From the NCBI RefSeq assembly GCF_015709225.1, contig NZ_JADNRS010000037.1, forward strand, positions 1 through 64,000: a stretch of 64,000 nucleotides of DNA, read 5' to 3'. Source of the DNA: Acholeplasma laidlawii. Its GTDB lineage: Bacteria > Bacillota_I > Bacilli_A > Acholeplasmatales > Acholeplasmataceae. Positions 24,001 through 32,359 of this stretch are shown here, piece by piece. Positions within the stretch are counted from its first letter, which is position 1. Each line of letters starts with the position of its first letter. The notes beneath the pieces are model-generated. The model was not told the DNA's origin and made no database searches. It saw only the letters and a list, made by a program, of their open reading frames with translations. A program made the translations under genes and the position numbers.

Positions 24001-27000
24001 TGAGGGAGATATCTACACTCAACAAATATTGCTTGATAATACCTCTATTGATATAGATATGGAAAGTAGTTATCTGATTAATTCAGTGCTTGTCCCTACA
24101 ACCGCAAATCCAGATGATTTAATATATGTAAGTTCTGATGAAGGTGTAGTTACTGTGGATGAAAACGGTCTTGTAGAGCCGGTTTCATATGGTCAAGCAG
24201 TTGTTTATATATATTCAAATGACTATCAAGTTAGCAATCAACTAATTATCAATGTTTTAGAAAAGGTTGCCTTAGAATCAATCGATGCATCCATTTCAAA
24301 TACACAAATGAATATCAACACAACATCTAAGATAAACATTCAATTGCTACCATCAAACACGACAGAACGCATCATCAATTACAGTTCATCTAATCCAGAA
24401 GTTGTATCTGTTGATCATCGTGGTAACTTAAATGCGAAAACAGTTGGTGAAGTAGTCATTACAGCATCTAATCAAGATGGAGCCATTTTTGATGAAGTAG
24501 TTATTCATGTTGTGAGTCCAGTTACATCAGTTAAATTTGAAGAAAGCATTTATATGACAACACTTACTCAAACAGATGAGGACTTTTATCCGTTGGTATT
24601 GCCACTAGATGCAACTAATCGTAATTTAACATGGGAGAGTTCTAATCCAGAAGTTGCTTATGTTGATGAAAGCGGCGTACTTGTTAAACTTAAAGAAGGT
24701 GTTGCTACATTGGTAGCTACGGTTGAAAATACAAACCTTAAAGCAGAAGTGATTGTCTCGATCAAAGGAGACCAAACATCTGGTTATGTACTAAAAATGG
24801 TTGAACGCAATAATCAAATGCTTGCTTTATATTCTGATGGCAATATCTATTATTGGGGGAAAGATATTTTATCTCCTAAAATACTACCTCTAACAACTGA
24901 TGAATTCATAATTGATTTTGCAACCATGAATAGTAGTTATTTGTTTGCTCTAACAAACGATGGAACAGTGCTTGAGTTTTATATATGGAGTTTCTTTAAT
25001 AACTCAGGTACTTCGCCAATTAATCTTAGGAATAATTATCAAACACAAACACTTCAAAACATTGTCCAAATTAGTGGAAATCAAAATTATGGTTCTACTC
25101 ATGCATTAAGAAGTGATGGTTCAGTTTGGGCTTGGGGCAATAATGAACAAGGACAACTTGGAGACGGTACCAAAACCAGCAGAAACTCACCGGTTCAAGT
25201 GATGATTGATGATGTAAAACAAGTTATAACTGGAAGCGGTTATACCATGTTTTTACAAAATACTGGAGATTTATATGCAACGGGTGGTAGTCCAGGCTAC
25301 ATGGTTCCAACTCAAATCAATCAGAACATTGAAACTATCGATTCACTATATAACAATGAATATGTTGTTGCAAGAAGTACTAGCACTACATATAGTTATA
25401 ACGAGTCATATACGTCGAATGTCGCAACTATGAACACAACCAATAAAGCATACTTGGATGGTTACGATAACAACCTTTATATAGAAGACGGATATGTTTG
25501 GAACAAGGGTTATGATTACTTTGGTAAATATGGACTTGGATATTTCCCCAATGCTATGGGTGAAGGTAGTTATGTGTCAAGTTTCCAAAAAACAGTCAAA
25601 ATTGCAAATGTTAAGGAAATTTTCGTATTTTATCAAAATACCTATTATCAAACAGAAGATGGCAAATTCTATGGTTCTGGATCAAATAGCAACTTACAAC
25701 TTGCAAACTTTAACAACCAGCCCTCTGCAACACCTGTACGTATCTTCTTTGATCTAGAAGGTAATGAGGGCGGGTTCTCATTAGAATCCATTAACATCAC
25801 CGATGAGAAACTATATGCAAACTCAATTATCTTAGATTTTAACGAAGCAATGATTATAGGCGATAATTACGTTTATATGTCACTTAAAGATAGCCAAAAC
25901 AATACACTGGCTATAACCAGACATATCCATTTAGATAAACTTACAATAACACCATTTTCCAGTTGGACAATTGGAGAAACCTACACATTAACGATTCCGG
26001 CCAATTCACTACTAACTAAGTTTATGACTGGAAATGAAGCGCTCAATTACACCTTTATATATCAAGGTGAACAAACGGCTATTTCACTCATTTCACAATC
26101 GATTCAAAACAATCATGACTTTGTTAAGCAAGACATTCAAATAGATCTTTTATACACATATGCAGCAGAAGGTATCTCATTTGATGATATTGGTATATTT
26201 GATCAAAACAATGAAAGAGTTCTTGATGTTTCTATTACCTTAAATCATAACAAGTTATCAATACTTGGCACATTGGCATTTGGTAGTTATGAACTAAGAC
26301 TTCCATCTGGTGCACTTAAAGACAATATTGGTGGCATAAACGAAGAAGTTATCATTTCATTCAATGTCCTTAAAACGTTGTTGTTAGAAGGTATCACGCA
26401 CATAGATGGTAGTGAACGCATTATGGTTGATGAGCCGATAGTATTAACTTTTAATGTTGCATTACCACACGAAACATTTAATCAAATAGCGTTACTTAAT
26501 GATGCTAATGAATCAATTGAAGTTGTTGTTACTCTGATCGATAACGTACTTACCATCACACCAAGCAATTCACTTGATATGAATAAAGTATATCAATTAA
26601 ACGTTCCTGCAAATGCTTTGATTGATGAGTTGGGCAACACAAATGATGTCATCACTTCAACTTTTAAAACATATGCACCGATTGAATTGATTCGCACAAG
26701 CATCAACAATGGTCAATCCAATATTCATCCTACTCAAACCATCATTTACTTCTTTAACCATATTGAAGCAGGTGACTTCTTTACAGACATTCAACTGTTA
26801 AATCATGAAAACCAAATCATACCTGCAAACATCACCATCACCGATCATAAGCAACTAGAAATCAAATCAGTGACACCTTTGCTATTTGGTAACGAGTATC
26901 GTATTTTGATACCAGCAGGTGCACTTAAAGATGAGTTGGGTGTTATTAATGAAGCAATCGAAACAAACTTCTCAACTGTTACCAAACAAACAAGATTCTT

Positions 27001-28432
27001 CTGGGATTATAGCAACGTGCTTCCATACTGGCAAGAACTAGTTGATAAAGGACACAATACGAATTTCTATGGGAATGCTATATTAAATAATTTCAATAAT
27101 ACCAATGTAGAGCAGTGGTTTAGATTCCAAGCAGAATCTTCAGGCAATTATCACCGATCTACAGGTATCGGCGGCAATTACTGGGGAACACAAAACCAAA
27201 TGATTATCGATAAGCACATCATTGATTTTGATGATTTCCAATCATTAATTGATGTTATTGAAGGTGAAATCTTATCCATAGCTCCAGAAAACACATTCCC
27301 ATTTGTTGTTGATATTTCCTTATTCAATGCCCTAGGCAATAAAGTCACTACAGTAGGTAATGAAACAGTAACGTTTGTTGTAACATTTAATAGAGATATG
27401 GATATCACACAAGATTTAAATCTAACATTTGGGTCTTATCTACCGTTTGCTGATTATCAAATCACAGGTTCATATGTAACTCCAAGAGTGTGGATGGGTG
27501 TTTATACACTCAATACAATTATTGAAAACGGCAATCAATTTTTCACCATTAAACAAGGTGCTGCTGCAGATAATCCATTCTTAACATTACAACCGGATTT
27601 CGGTAGGTTCACATTCCAAATCGATACCACAGAAGCGCAAGCAATGATTATGCAAGGTGTTGCAACGATAACAGGTATAGAACTGAATTGGGAACAAGAT
27701 GATTTTGATACCCTTGCAGGATACAATGTGTATCGAAGCACTTCTGAGCACGGGTTCTACCAAAGACTCAATTCATCAGTCATTCCTTATTCAACCAAGA
27801 CTTTCTTCGATGAAACCGTTGAGCCTGGTGTTCTATATTATTACAACTTCACAGTTGTTAAAACAGATTTAACAGAATCAGAGCCATCTGGTAAGATTCA
27901 AATCATGTCACTAGATACAATGGAACCAAATATTTATCATACACCAATATATACTGCATTTACACAGAGCAATTTGGTGATTACAGCAACCATTGTAGAT
28001 AACGTACAAGTTCAAGATGCGAAAGTCTTCTATAGAATGGTTGGAGAAGAGTCATGGTATCAAGTCACGATGACCAAAAACAATAACCGATATTCAGCAG
28101 TGATTGCATCAACTTATATTACTCTAGATGGACTTGAGTATTATATCAGAGCATCAGATGGTATAAACTACACCTATAAAGGATCAGAGCAAGAACCATT
28201 TGTTATTACTGTCCAACAAACAGTCGCACCAAGCAGTAAAGGTGATGTTAACGGTGATGGTGTGATTACAACATTAGATTCCCTGATGGTATTACAGGCC
28301 ATAAACGATCGCTTAAATCTTACACAAGAACAATTCTTAAGAGCAGATTTAGATGGTAATGGCACGCTTGAAACTTGGGAAGTATTAAAAATTTTACAAT
28401 ATGTTAGTGGGAAGATTACATCACTTTCATAA
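21017..28432 (+). CDS. Giant subtilisin-like (S8) lipoprotein with C-type lectin, Ig-like, RCC1, FN3 and dockerin domains
   Basis: 2471 residues from ATG 21017 (AGAGGTG ribosome-binding site; an ATG at 20981 only adds a polar leader). The signal peptide ends in a lipobox FIAC, so it should be lipid-anchored. The S8 peptidase has the complete triad: Asp207 in VIDTGVD, His266 in HGHGTHVAG, Ser433 in GTSMAAP; a pro-region precedes it (about 40-185). Then: a CARDB-like and a beta-helix-like part (about 500-860), a C-type-lectin-like domain (about 867-997), three Big_2 Ig domains (about 1035-1250; SSSNPEVVSV, SSNPEVAYV), RCC1-type repeats (about 1257-1577; VWAWGNNEQGQLGDG), about four SbsA/Big_5 Ig-like domains (about 1588-1985), FN3-like domains (about 2215-2400) and a C-terminal type I dockerin (about 2409-2468) with two calcium loops, GDVNGDGVITTLD and ADLDGNGTLETWE. 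It is the last gene of the cohesin operon and the likely dockerin partner of that scaffold. Confidence 0.9.
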   Translation: MKRYAMKKYLLITWTLIMSVIFIACTTGEKAIEHEPSINKIDYNLPSDQHFDAEGNLRVPFDIAYKDYFDSGLANYDDQTVLVKFDVAFDGTLTRNLKNAGIESLEQMMQGADDVWYVAHIKRDYTIKNVMSSLRALNEVLVADYNYVYQTEDFDPTIIPNVDVSENPQSNQQWYLNASGIQDAWKWLEHSNIDPGGLPSVVVAVIDTGVDYNHIDLRANMWTNTKEIPGNGIDDDGNGYVDDIHGVNVVSNEQFHSGNPMDDHGHGTHVAGIIAASNNKEGIVGIAHNVQIMAIKAGMSSGYFTQDSIAKAILYAYDNGADVINMSFGGGAVSIAVQDALMTAYSRAVLVASAGNNGLPNELTDFYLPAPNYPAALSYVIGVMSVGSTGVESSFSNWDARAFNAVEYEVYAPGEQMLSTLPNDQYATWSGTSMAAPVVSAIAALLRSVYDDRDMYSNKFIMGQLTSTSETYAICNNPQRHTVGGGLHNIPPIIDAYKALTKLPKPEINLYNYYIFDAQGIAEENNGDGIIDAGETIDIGLVLRNRWGMSKETIVSMDTLTIGGVESEFVEFITKDIDFGQIGTYSTKDTLSKDGSIVTGVETPFRIKVAENTPNDYIIKVNVSGTYLNGLDTLDETIYTFNGVIEIKVRNGFILPNIISEDMTLTKDKYYIIPNSMVIQENATVTVEPGTNIQFWSNDPQDAYAESAIVYLRVEGKFITLGTQEEPVKLFPSALRDSYRVEIYETGSKGYVSLTHTHVTNGHLTISYAEHSKFNQNYISNLAYRYLESGQVQTSTWGTTSINIRYAENNIFYAIGGSYKPVLTGTFINNIFVNSGINFQGEYIGNVFLGNNTSIYGPQTNSNAHLSRFGRLESITSQFYNPITGKTYLALKFDTPIYQQTAVRLAESLGGKLLQIETEEEYNLLKNQIYTDTRDIFIGIKRDFENNKYQWLDGSDIGSFMPIDHLSKSPYYGYRYNFDNFTPMSQIGYGFVVEIEGDIYTQQILLDNTSIDIDMESSYLINSVLVPTTANPDDLIYVSSDEGVVTVDENGLVEPVSYGQAVVYIYSNDYQVSNQLIINVLEKVALESIDASISNTQMNINTTSKINIQLLPSNTTERIINYSSSNPEVVSVDHRGNLNAKTVGEVVITASNQDGAIFDEVVIHVVSPVTSVKFEESIYMTTLTQTDEDFYPLVLPLDATNRNLTWESSNPEVAYVDESGVLVKLKEGVATLVATVENTNLKAEVIVSIKGDQTSGYVLKMVERNNQMLALYSDGNIYYWGKDILSPKILPLTTDEFIIDFATMNSSYLFALTNDGTVLEFYIWSFFNNSGTSPINLRNNYQTQTLQNIVQISGNQNYGSTHALRSDGSVWAWGNNEQGQLGDGTKTSRNSPVQVMIDDVKQVITGSGYTMFLQNTGDLYATGGSPGYMVPTQINQNIETIDSLYNNEYVVARSTSTTYSYNESYTSNVATMNTTNKAYLDGYDNNLYIEDGYVWNKGYDYFGKYGLGYFPNAMGEGSYVSSFQKTVKIANVKEIFVFYQNTYYQTEDGKFYGSGSNSNLQLANFNNQPSATPVRIFFDLEGNEGGFSLESINITDEKLYANSIILDFNEAMIIGDNYVYMSLKDSQNNTLAITRHIHLDKLTITPFSSWTIGETYTLTIPANSLLTKFMTGNEALNYTFIYQGEQTAISLISQSIQNNHDFVKQDIQIDLLYTYAAEGISFDDIGIFDQNNERVLDVSITLNHNKLSILGTLAFGSYELRLPSGALKDNIGGINEEVIISFNVLKTLLLEGITHIDGSERIMVDEPIVLTFNVALPHETFNQIALLNDANESIEVVVTLIDNVLTITPSNSLDMNKVYQLNVPANALIDELGNTNDVITSTFKTYAPIELIRTSINNGQSNIHPTQTIIYFFNHIEAGDFFTDIQLLNHENQIIPANITITDHKQLEIKSVTPLLFGNEYRILIPAGALKDELGVINEAIETNFSTVTKQTRFFWDYSNVLPYWQELVDKGHNTNFYGNAILNNFNNTNVEQWFRFQAESSGNYHRSTGIGGNYWGTQNQMIIDKHIIDFDDFQSLIDVIEGEILSIAPENTFPFVVDISLFNALGNKVTTVGNETVTFVVTFNRDMDITQDLNLTFGSYLPFADYQITGSYVTPRVWMGVYTLNTIIENGNQFFTIKQGAAADNPFLTLQPDFGRFTFQIDTTEAQAMIMQGVATITGIELNWEQDDFDTLAGYNVYRSTSEHGFYQRLNSSVIPYSTKTFFDETVEPGVLYYYNFTVVKTDLTESEPSGKIQIMSLDTMEPNIYHTPIYTAFTQSNLVITATIVDNVQVQDAKVFYRMVGEESWYQVTMTKNNNRYSAVIASTYITLDGLEYYIRASDGINYTYKGSEQEPFVITVQQTVAPSSKGDVNGDGVITTLDSLMVLQAINDRLNLTQEQFLRADLDGNGTLETWEVLKILQYVSGKITSLS

Positions 28433-28459
28433 GTTCAAGCAGTATGTAGTTTTCAATAA

Positions 28460-28498
28460 AAGCGTATCTCAATGATATATTTTGGGATATGCTTTTTC
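28460..28498 (+). terminator. Terminator of the cohesin-dockerin operon
   Basis: A 12-bp stem with G-U pairs (28460-28471 with 28483-28494), 11-nt loop, then a T run; 27 nt after the dockerin gene stop. Confidence 0.75.
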
Positions 28499-28796
28499 TT
28501 CTCTATAAATCATGATGAAATCAAGGTTGATATCATGATATAATTTGGATAACACGTGCGTTTAAAATAAAGTGATGGTACCTTGAAACAAAAATCCATT
28601 AAAAAGACTGATATGGTCGATGATAAGTATATCCATCATACTCATCATCAGGTTAGCCATCTTTACATTTATCTATTTATGGAGTGTCCCCATAAAAATA
28701 TAAAAGGCTATAAAATTTCAAGATGATATCCTTATATATAAGAACTCATGATACAATGAAATTAATCAATAAAAGGGGGATATCATGAATATAAAT
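28499..28796 (+). other. Non-coding stretch inside the right end of the island
   Basis: No credible gene. A -10-like TACAAT near 28753 and a good ribosome-binding site (AGGGGG) before ATG 28785 lead into a frame that hits a stop after six codons, exactly where the right direct repeat begins. This looks like the 5' end of a gene broken at the repeat. A 47-codon open stretch from TTG 28583 has no ribosome-binding site and an odd His-rich composition, and I do not call it. Confidence 0.4.
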
Positions 28797-28902
28797 GGTT
28801 TATAAGATATTCAAAAAGTCCTCGTAACTGGAACTTATGTAATTGATTTTATGTGGTATGATAAGGAATCAAAATAAGTTGAGATTTAGTGAAAATATTT
28901 TG
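28797..28902 (+). repeat. Right copy of the 106-bp direct repeat
   Basis: Same orientation as 16769-16874, 102 of 106 bases identical. It directly follows the broken start at 28785 (in frame with the shared TGTYVIDF tail but interrupted by TAA). The two copies bracket the GH30-like remnant and the three surface-protein genes. No transposase, integrase or terminal inverted repeats are visible at either copy. Confidence 0.85.
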
Positions 28903-29004
28903 TTATATAGAAAACGTAATTTCAGAATCTGTTTTAAATTATCTCTTGTGCCTAATTTAGAGGCGTCAAATCAAATAGAAGAAATTTTACATACAATACA
29001 TTAA
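28858..29004 (+). CDS. Possible 48-residue small protein or gene fragment
   Basis: An ATG (28858) inside the right repeat opens a 48-codon frame ending at TAA 29004; it is basic in its first half (MIRNQNKLRF) and ends in LEASNQIEE. The left repeat copy starts the same frame but diverges after about 10 codons. There is no clear ribosome-binding site. It may be a fragment of a gene shared with the left repeat. Confidence 0.25.
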   Translation: MIRNQNKLRFSENILLYRKRNFRICFKLSLVPNLEASNQIEEILHTIH

Positions 29005-29057
29005 AGTATATTTTATATACTTGTTTAAACCATTACGCTTGATTTCATAAATGAGGC

Positions 29058-29189
29058 ATGTTAAAATGCTTCTCGAATGTAAAAGTATCTTTTAAAAAAC
29101 TTAGAGTTTATCCATTTTATTTAGATAACTATGGGTTAGAACTTCTACAAAAAAAGAAGATAAAAAAGTCTGTCAAGGTCTTTTTATGA
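29058..29189 (+). CDS. Possible 43-residue small basic protein upstream of the antiporter
   Basis: ATG 29058 to TGA 29189, ending 12 nt before the antiporter start. It is Lys-rich at the C terminus (QKKKIKKSVK). A weak purine stretch (ATGAG) precedes it. It could be a leader peptide or a gene fragment; no family is recognised. Confidence 0.25.
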   Translation: MLKCFSNVKVSFKKLRVYPFYLDNYGLELLQKKKIKKSVKVFL

Positions 29190-29201
29190 AGGGAACATCT
29201 C

Positions 29202-30194
29202 ATGGATTACGTCATAAACATTGGTTTACTTATCATAGGATTCATATTTTTAGTTAAAGGTGCAGATTTCTTTGTTGCATCATCTTCATCCATTGCAAGA
29301 AAGTTTAGAGTATCACCTTTAGTGATCGGTTTAACATTGGTTGCTTTTGGTACATCTCTACCGGAACTTGCAGTAAGTTTTATTGCATCACTCACTGTTG
29401 CACCAGGTGCAACAGCAGATATTGCAATGGGTAATGTCATAGGGTCAAGTATTGTTAATATCACACTTATTTTAGGGTTAACAGCATTGGTAAGACCAGT
29501 TAAAGTATCTAATACCATGTATAGAAAAGAGTTTCCTTATTTATTATTTTCCACTACATTAATTTTGGTGTTAGCACTGTTTTTCCAAAGTGATACAAGA
29601 ATTGTTTGGTATGAAGCACTTATATTACTTATAGCCTTTATTGTTTACATCTATATCATGATCAAATCTGGTAAGAGTGAAAATGAAGATACTGAGTTTA
29701 AAATACTTAATATGAAAAAGTCTGTTTTGCTACTTATTGTTGGTCTAGCAGGTGTTACCTTAGGCGGTTATATGGTGACAGAGGGCGCAAGTAATTTAGC
29801 AACAACCGTATTAGTTGGACTATTTGGTATGTCTACAACAAAAGCAATCACACTAGTTGGTTTATCGGTTGTTGCTGTAGGTACTTCACTACCTGAGATG
29901 GTAACATCAGTAGTTGCCGCTAAAAAAGGTGAAAATGAAATTGCATTTGGTAACCTTGTGGGATCTAATATATTTAATATCTTATTCATTTTAGGTTTAT
30001 CTGGTTTATTTACACCACTTGGTATCAATGGTGATGTTGTAATCGATACATTCATTATGTTAGGTGTTACAATCATTGCAGTGGTATTTGCAATCACAAA
30101 AGATATGGTATCTAAAAAAGAAGGATTTATCTTAGTATTAATCTATACAGCTTATGTAACTTATATCGTTTTACGTGCACTAGCTATCGTGTAA
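29202..30194 (+). CDS. Calcium/sodium antiporter, CaCA family (YrbG-like)
   Basis: Inner-membrane cation/Ca2+ exchanger. 330 residues with about 10 membrane helices. Two internally homologous alpha repeats carry the family motifs: GTSLPELAVS with GNVIGSSIVN in the first half, and GTSLPEMVTS with GNLVGSNIFN in the second half. AAGGGA precedes ATG 29202. It is a monocistronic gene closed by a strong terminator, and lies just outside the right repeat of the island. Confidence 0.94.
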   Translation: MDYVINIGLLIIGFIFLVKGADFFVASSSSIARKFRVSPLVIGLTLVAFGTSLPELAVSFIASLTVAPGATADIAMGNVIGSSIVNITLILGLTALVRPVKVSNTMYRKEFPYLLFSTTLILVLALFFQSDTRIVWYEALILLIAFIVYIYIMIKSGKSENEDTEFKILNMKKSVLLLIVGLAGVTLGGYMVTEGASNLATTVLVGLFGMSTTKAITLVGLSVVAVGTSLPEMVTSVVAAKKGENEIAFGNLVGSNIFNILFILGLSGLFTPLGINGDVVIDTFIMLGVTIIAVVFAITKDMVSKKEGFILVLIYTAYVTYIVLRALAIV

Positions 30195-30212
30195 ATAATA
30201 ATTAATATGTTT

Positions 30213-30245
30213 TAACCCCATCTATTCAAAATAGATGGGGTTTTT
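30213..30245 (+). terminator. Terminator after the antiporter gene
   Basis: A 13-bp perfect stem (30213-30225 with 30229-30241), 3-nt loop and a T-rich tail. Confidence 0.9.
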
Positions 30246-30288
30246 ATTTTATAAACATCTGATTAGTGATGTTTTATTTATAAATATA

Positions 30289-30564
30289 GTGGATTTTATA
30301 AGTCATTTTGATGTAATCATTAAATATGCAGAAGAAACGATAGGACTTATCATTGTACAAAGCTATGCTGATGGTAATAAGCGTGTGGAACAAATAGCTA
30401 GTGGTGAATTAGCGATTACAATCGGTACAGGTGTTATCATTATACGCATTGCAGAAAACATCGATGCGATTGCTGGTTTCTTCTTTAAGCAATTTATGTC
30501 TGTGATAGAAATACCTAAGGATAAACCAACAAAACCATCGACACCACCTTATATACGTGCATAA
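30289..30564 (+). CDS. Hypothetical small protein or gene fragment between two hairpins
   Basis: About 91 codons from GTG 30289. The open frame extends back to an ATG at 30235, but that lies inside the preceding terminator, so it is an unlikely start. The body has a real-protein look: an Ile/Val-rich central part, then a Lys/Pro-rich tail (KDKPTKPSTPP) ending in TAA. There is no ribosome-binding site for either start and no recognised family. It may be the 3' end of a lost membrane-associated gene, or a genuine small protein. A hairpin with a stem nearly identical to the one upstream follows it. Confidence 0.35.
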   Translation: MDFISHFDVIIKYAEETIGLIIVQSYADGNKRVEQIASGELAITIGTGVIIIRIAENIDAIAGFFFKQFMSVIEIPKDKPTKPSTPPYIRA

Positions 30565-30571
30565 TGAACTG

Positions 30572-30604
30572 ATAAGCCCATCTAATAAAAATAGATGGGC
30601 TTAT
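30572..30604. other. Terminator-like hairpin, sister of the 30213 terminator
   Basis: A 13-bp stem (30572-30584 with 30592-30604) sharing the core CCCATCTA/TAGATGGG with the upstream terminator, but followed by TATATA and not a T run. It could be a weak terminator; the pair probably arose by duplication. Confidence 0.5.
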
Positions 30605-30672
30605 ATATGTAATAGTGATAATAAAAGGAATTAAATAATTTTTTGATATACTAAACATAAGAGGTAAATATT

Positions 30673-32025
30673 ATGGAGAATATATTTAAGGCACATAAAA
30701 CATTATTTTTAAGTGGTAATACACTATCCTATGAATTTCGCGTATCACAGTTAAAAAAGTTAAAAAGACTTATTATAGAACATCAAGAAGAAATTTTAGA
30801 AGCACTTTATAAAGATTTACATAAGTCTAGATTTGAAGCCTATTCAACTGAAGTAGGCTATGTTTTAAAATCACTAACATCCACCATTAAAAGTTTGAAG
30901 AAATGGATGAAACCTAAAAAGGTTAAAACCCCATTTTACTTAACAACAACCTCATCTTATCTCACCTATGATGCACTGGGTACTGTTTTGATTATTGGTC
31001 CATATAACTATCCATTTCAGTTAATTGTAGAACCGCTTATTGGCGCGATTGCTGCAGGTAATACAATAATCATTAAACCCTCTGAATTTGCAGCACATAC
31101 AGAAAAAATGTTAATTGAATTAATCAATGGTCACTTTGATAAAGACTATCTATACGTCCTAGAAGGTGACTATACTGTGACAAGTAAATTGTTAGATTTA
31201 AAATTTGATCATATCTTCTTTACAGGAAGTAGTCGTGTAGGTCAAATTGTCTATGAAAAAGCAAGTAAACATTTAACACCTGTGACGTTAGAATTAGGTG
31301 GTAAAAGCCCAACCATAGTCGATGAAACAGCAAACTTAAAAATAGCAGCTGAAAGGATTTTATTTGGTAAATTCTTAAATGCTGGTCAAACATGTATTGC
31401 ACCAGACTATATTTATGTACATGATACTATTCATGATGAATTTATAACCACTTTAAATCAAGTCATTAACACTAGATACAGTGATATGGATAGTTTTGGG
31501 CGTATCATCAATGATAGACACTTTAATCGTCTAACCGCTTTAATTGATGAGACAAAAGTCACTCAAGAAGTAGTGACTGATGCTCCAACCAAACTGATAA
31601 GTCCTACAATATTAAAAGGCGTTACATGGGAAGATAAAGTGATGCAAGAAGAGATTTTTGGTCCCATACTACCGGTACTGAAATATTCCAACTTAAAAGA
31701 TTTAGTATCATTACTTAAAACAAAAGATAAACCACTAGCACTTTATTTATTTTCAAACAATAAAAAGAATCAAACATATGTATTTGAAAACTTATCCTTT
31801 GGTGGTGGTGCAATCAATGATACAATTATGCATGTGAGTAATCCTTACTTACCATTTGGTGGTATTGGCATGAGTGGTATTGGAGCTTACCATGGATTTT
31901 ATTCCTTTAAACTATTTTCCCACACGAAAGGATATGTGAAAAAAGCTACATGGCTTGATCTACCAATTGTATATCCGCCTTATACAAAAGCTAAGGAAAA
32001 ACTTATTAGAAAGATTTTTAAGTAA
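30673..32025 (+). CDS. NAD(P)-dependent aldehyde dehydrogenase (class 3 / YwdH type)
   Basis: Oxidises aldehydes to acids. 450 residues, the short class-3 form. The substrate channel motif ELGGKSP with the general-base Glu is near residue 208, the catalytic cysteine is in GQTCIAPDY near 242, the nucleotide-binding FTGSSRVGQ is near 186 and EEIFGPILPV near 328. AGAGGT precedes ATG 30673. It has no neighbour of related function. It might detoxify fatty aldehydes, but the substrate cannot be told from sequence. Confidence 0.92.
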   Translation: MENIFKAHKTLFLSGNTLSYEFRVSQLKKLKRLIIEHQEEILEALYKDLHKSRFEAYSTEVGYVLKSLTSTIKSLKKWMKPKKVKTPFYLTTTSSYLTYDALGTVLIIGPYNYPFQLIVEPLIGAIAAGNTIIIKPSEFAAHTEKMLIELINGHFDKDYLYVLEGDYTVTSKLLDLKFDHIFFTGSSRVGQIVYEKASKHLTPVTLELGGKSPTIVDETANLKIAAERILFGKFLNAGQTCIAPDYIYVHDTIHDEFITTLNQVINTRYSDMDSFGRIINDRHFNRLTALIDETKVTQEVVTDAPTKLISPTILKGVTWEDKVMQEEIFGPILPVLKYSNLKDLVSLLKTKDKPLALYLFSNNKKNQTYVFENLSFGGGAINDTIMHVSNPYLPFGGIGMSGIGAYHGFYSFKLFSHTKGYVKKATWLDLPIVYPPYTKAKEKLIRKIFK

Positions 32026-32132
32026 CTTCTATAAGTCATTAAGTGATTATGCCTATTGGAAGAGGTATATAATTAGAATATATAAACTGTATATGTCTTT
32101 AAAGTATTTAACTTTTTATAGAAAGAATTTCT

Positions 32133-32359
32133 ATGGATAAAAAACTAAGTAAGTATTCAAAAGAAAAACTCATAGATTATGTGCTCACTTTAGAAAAAGC
32201 ACTCCAACAAAAAGAACATCAATTAAGTATTAACTTAAAGCACGTACCATTGGATATGTAGTCCTTAGTATGGGTGTATCTCAGTATAAACCTGGGGAAA
32301 CTATAGATCAACTAATCAACAGAGTAGATCAAATGATGTATCAGAGTAAACAAAAGTAA
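32133..32359 (+). pseudogene. Internally deleted GGDEF (diguanylate cyclase) gene
   Basis: Two pieces of one former gene. The first frame (ATG 32133 to TAG 32261) encodes a charged, coiled-coil-like start (MDKKLSKYSKEKL...). In another frame, about 32235 to TAA 32359, comes LSMGVSQYKPGETIDQLINR and a final QMMYQSKQK, which is the typical last strand and helix of a GGDEF domain. The GGDEF signature loop itself is missing, so an internal deletion removed the core of the domain. c-di-GMP synthesis from this locus is impossible. Confidence 0.6.

Noticed and set aside
17385-28432. Mycoplasma genetic code (TGA = Trp)
   Set aside because: TGG is used for Trp throughout and TGA terminates several genes at the expected family length.
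28583-28726. 47-codon open frame from TTG
   Set aside because: No ribosome-binding site, odd His-rich composition and no conserved pattern; probably chance.
16745-28902. Transposon or prophage bordering the island
   Set aside because: No transposase, integrase, phage genes or terminal inverted repeats found; only direct repeats.
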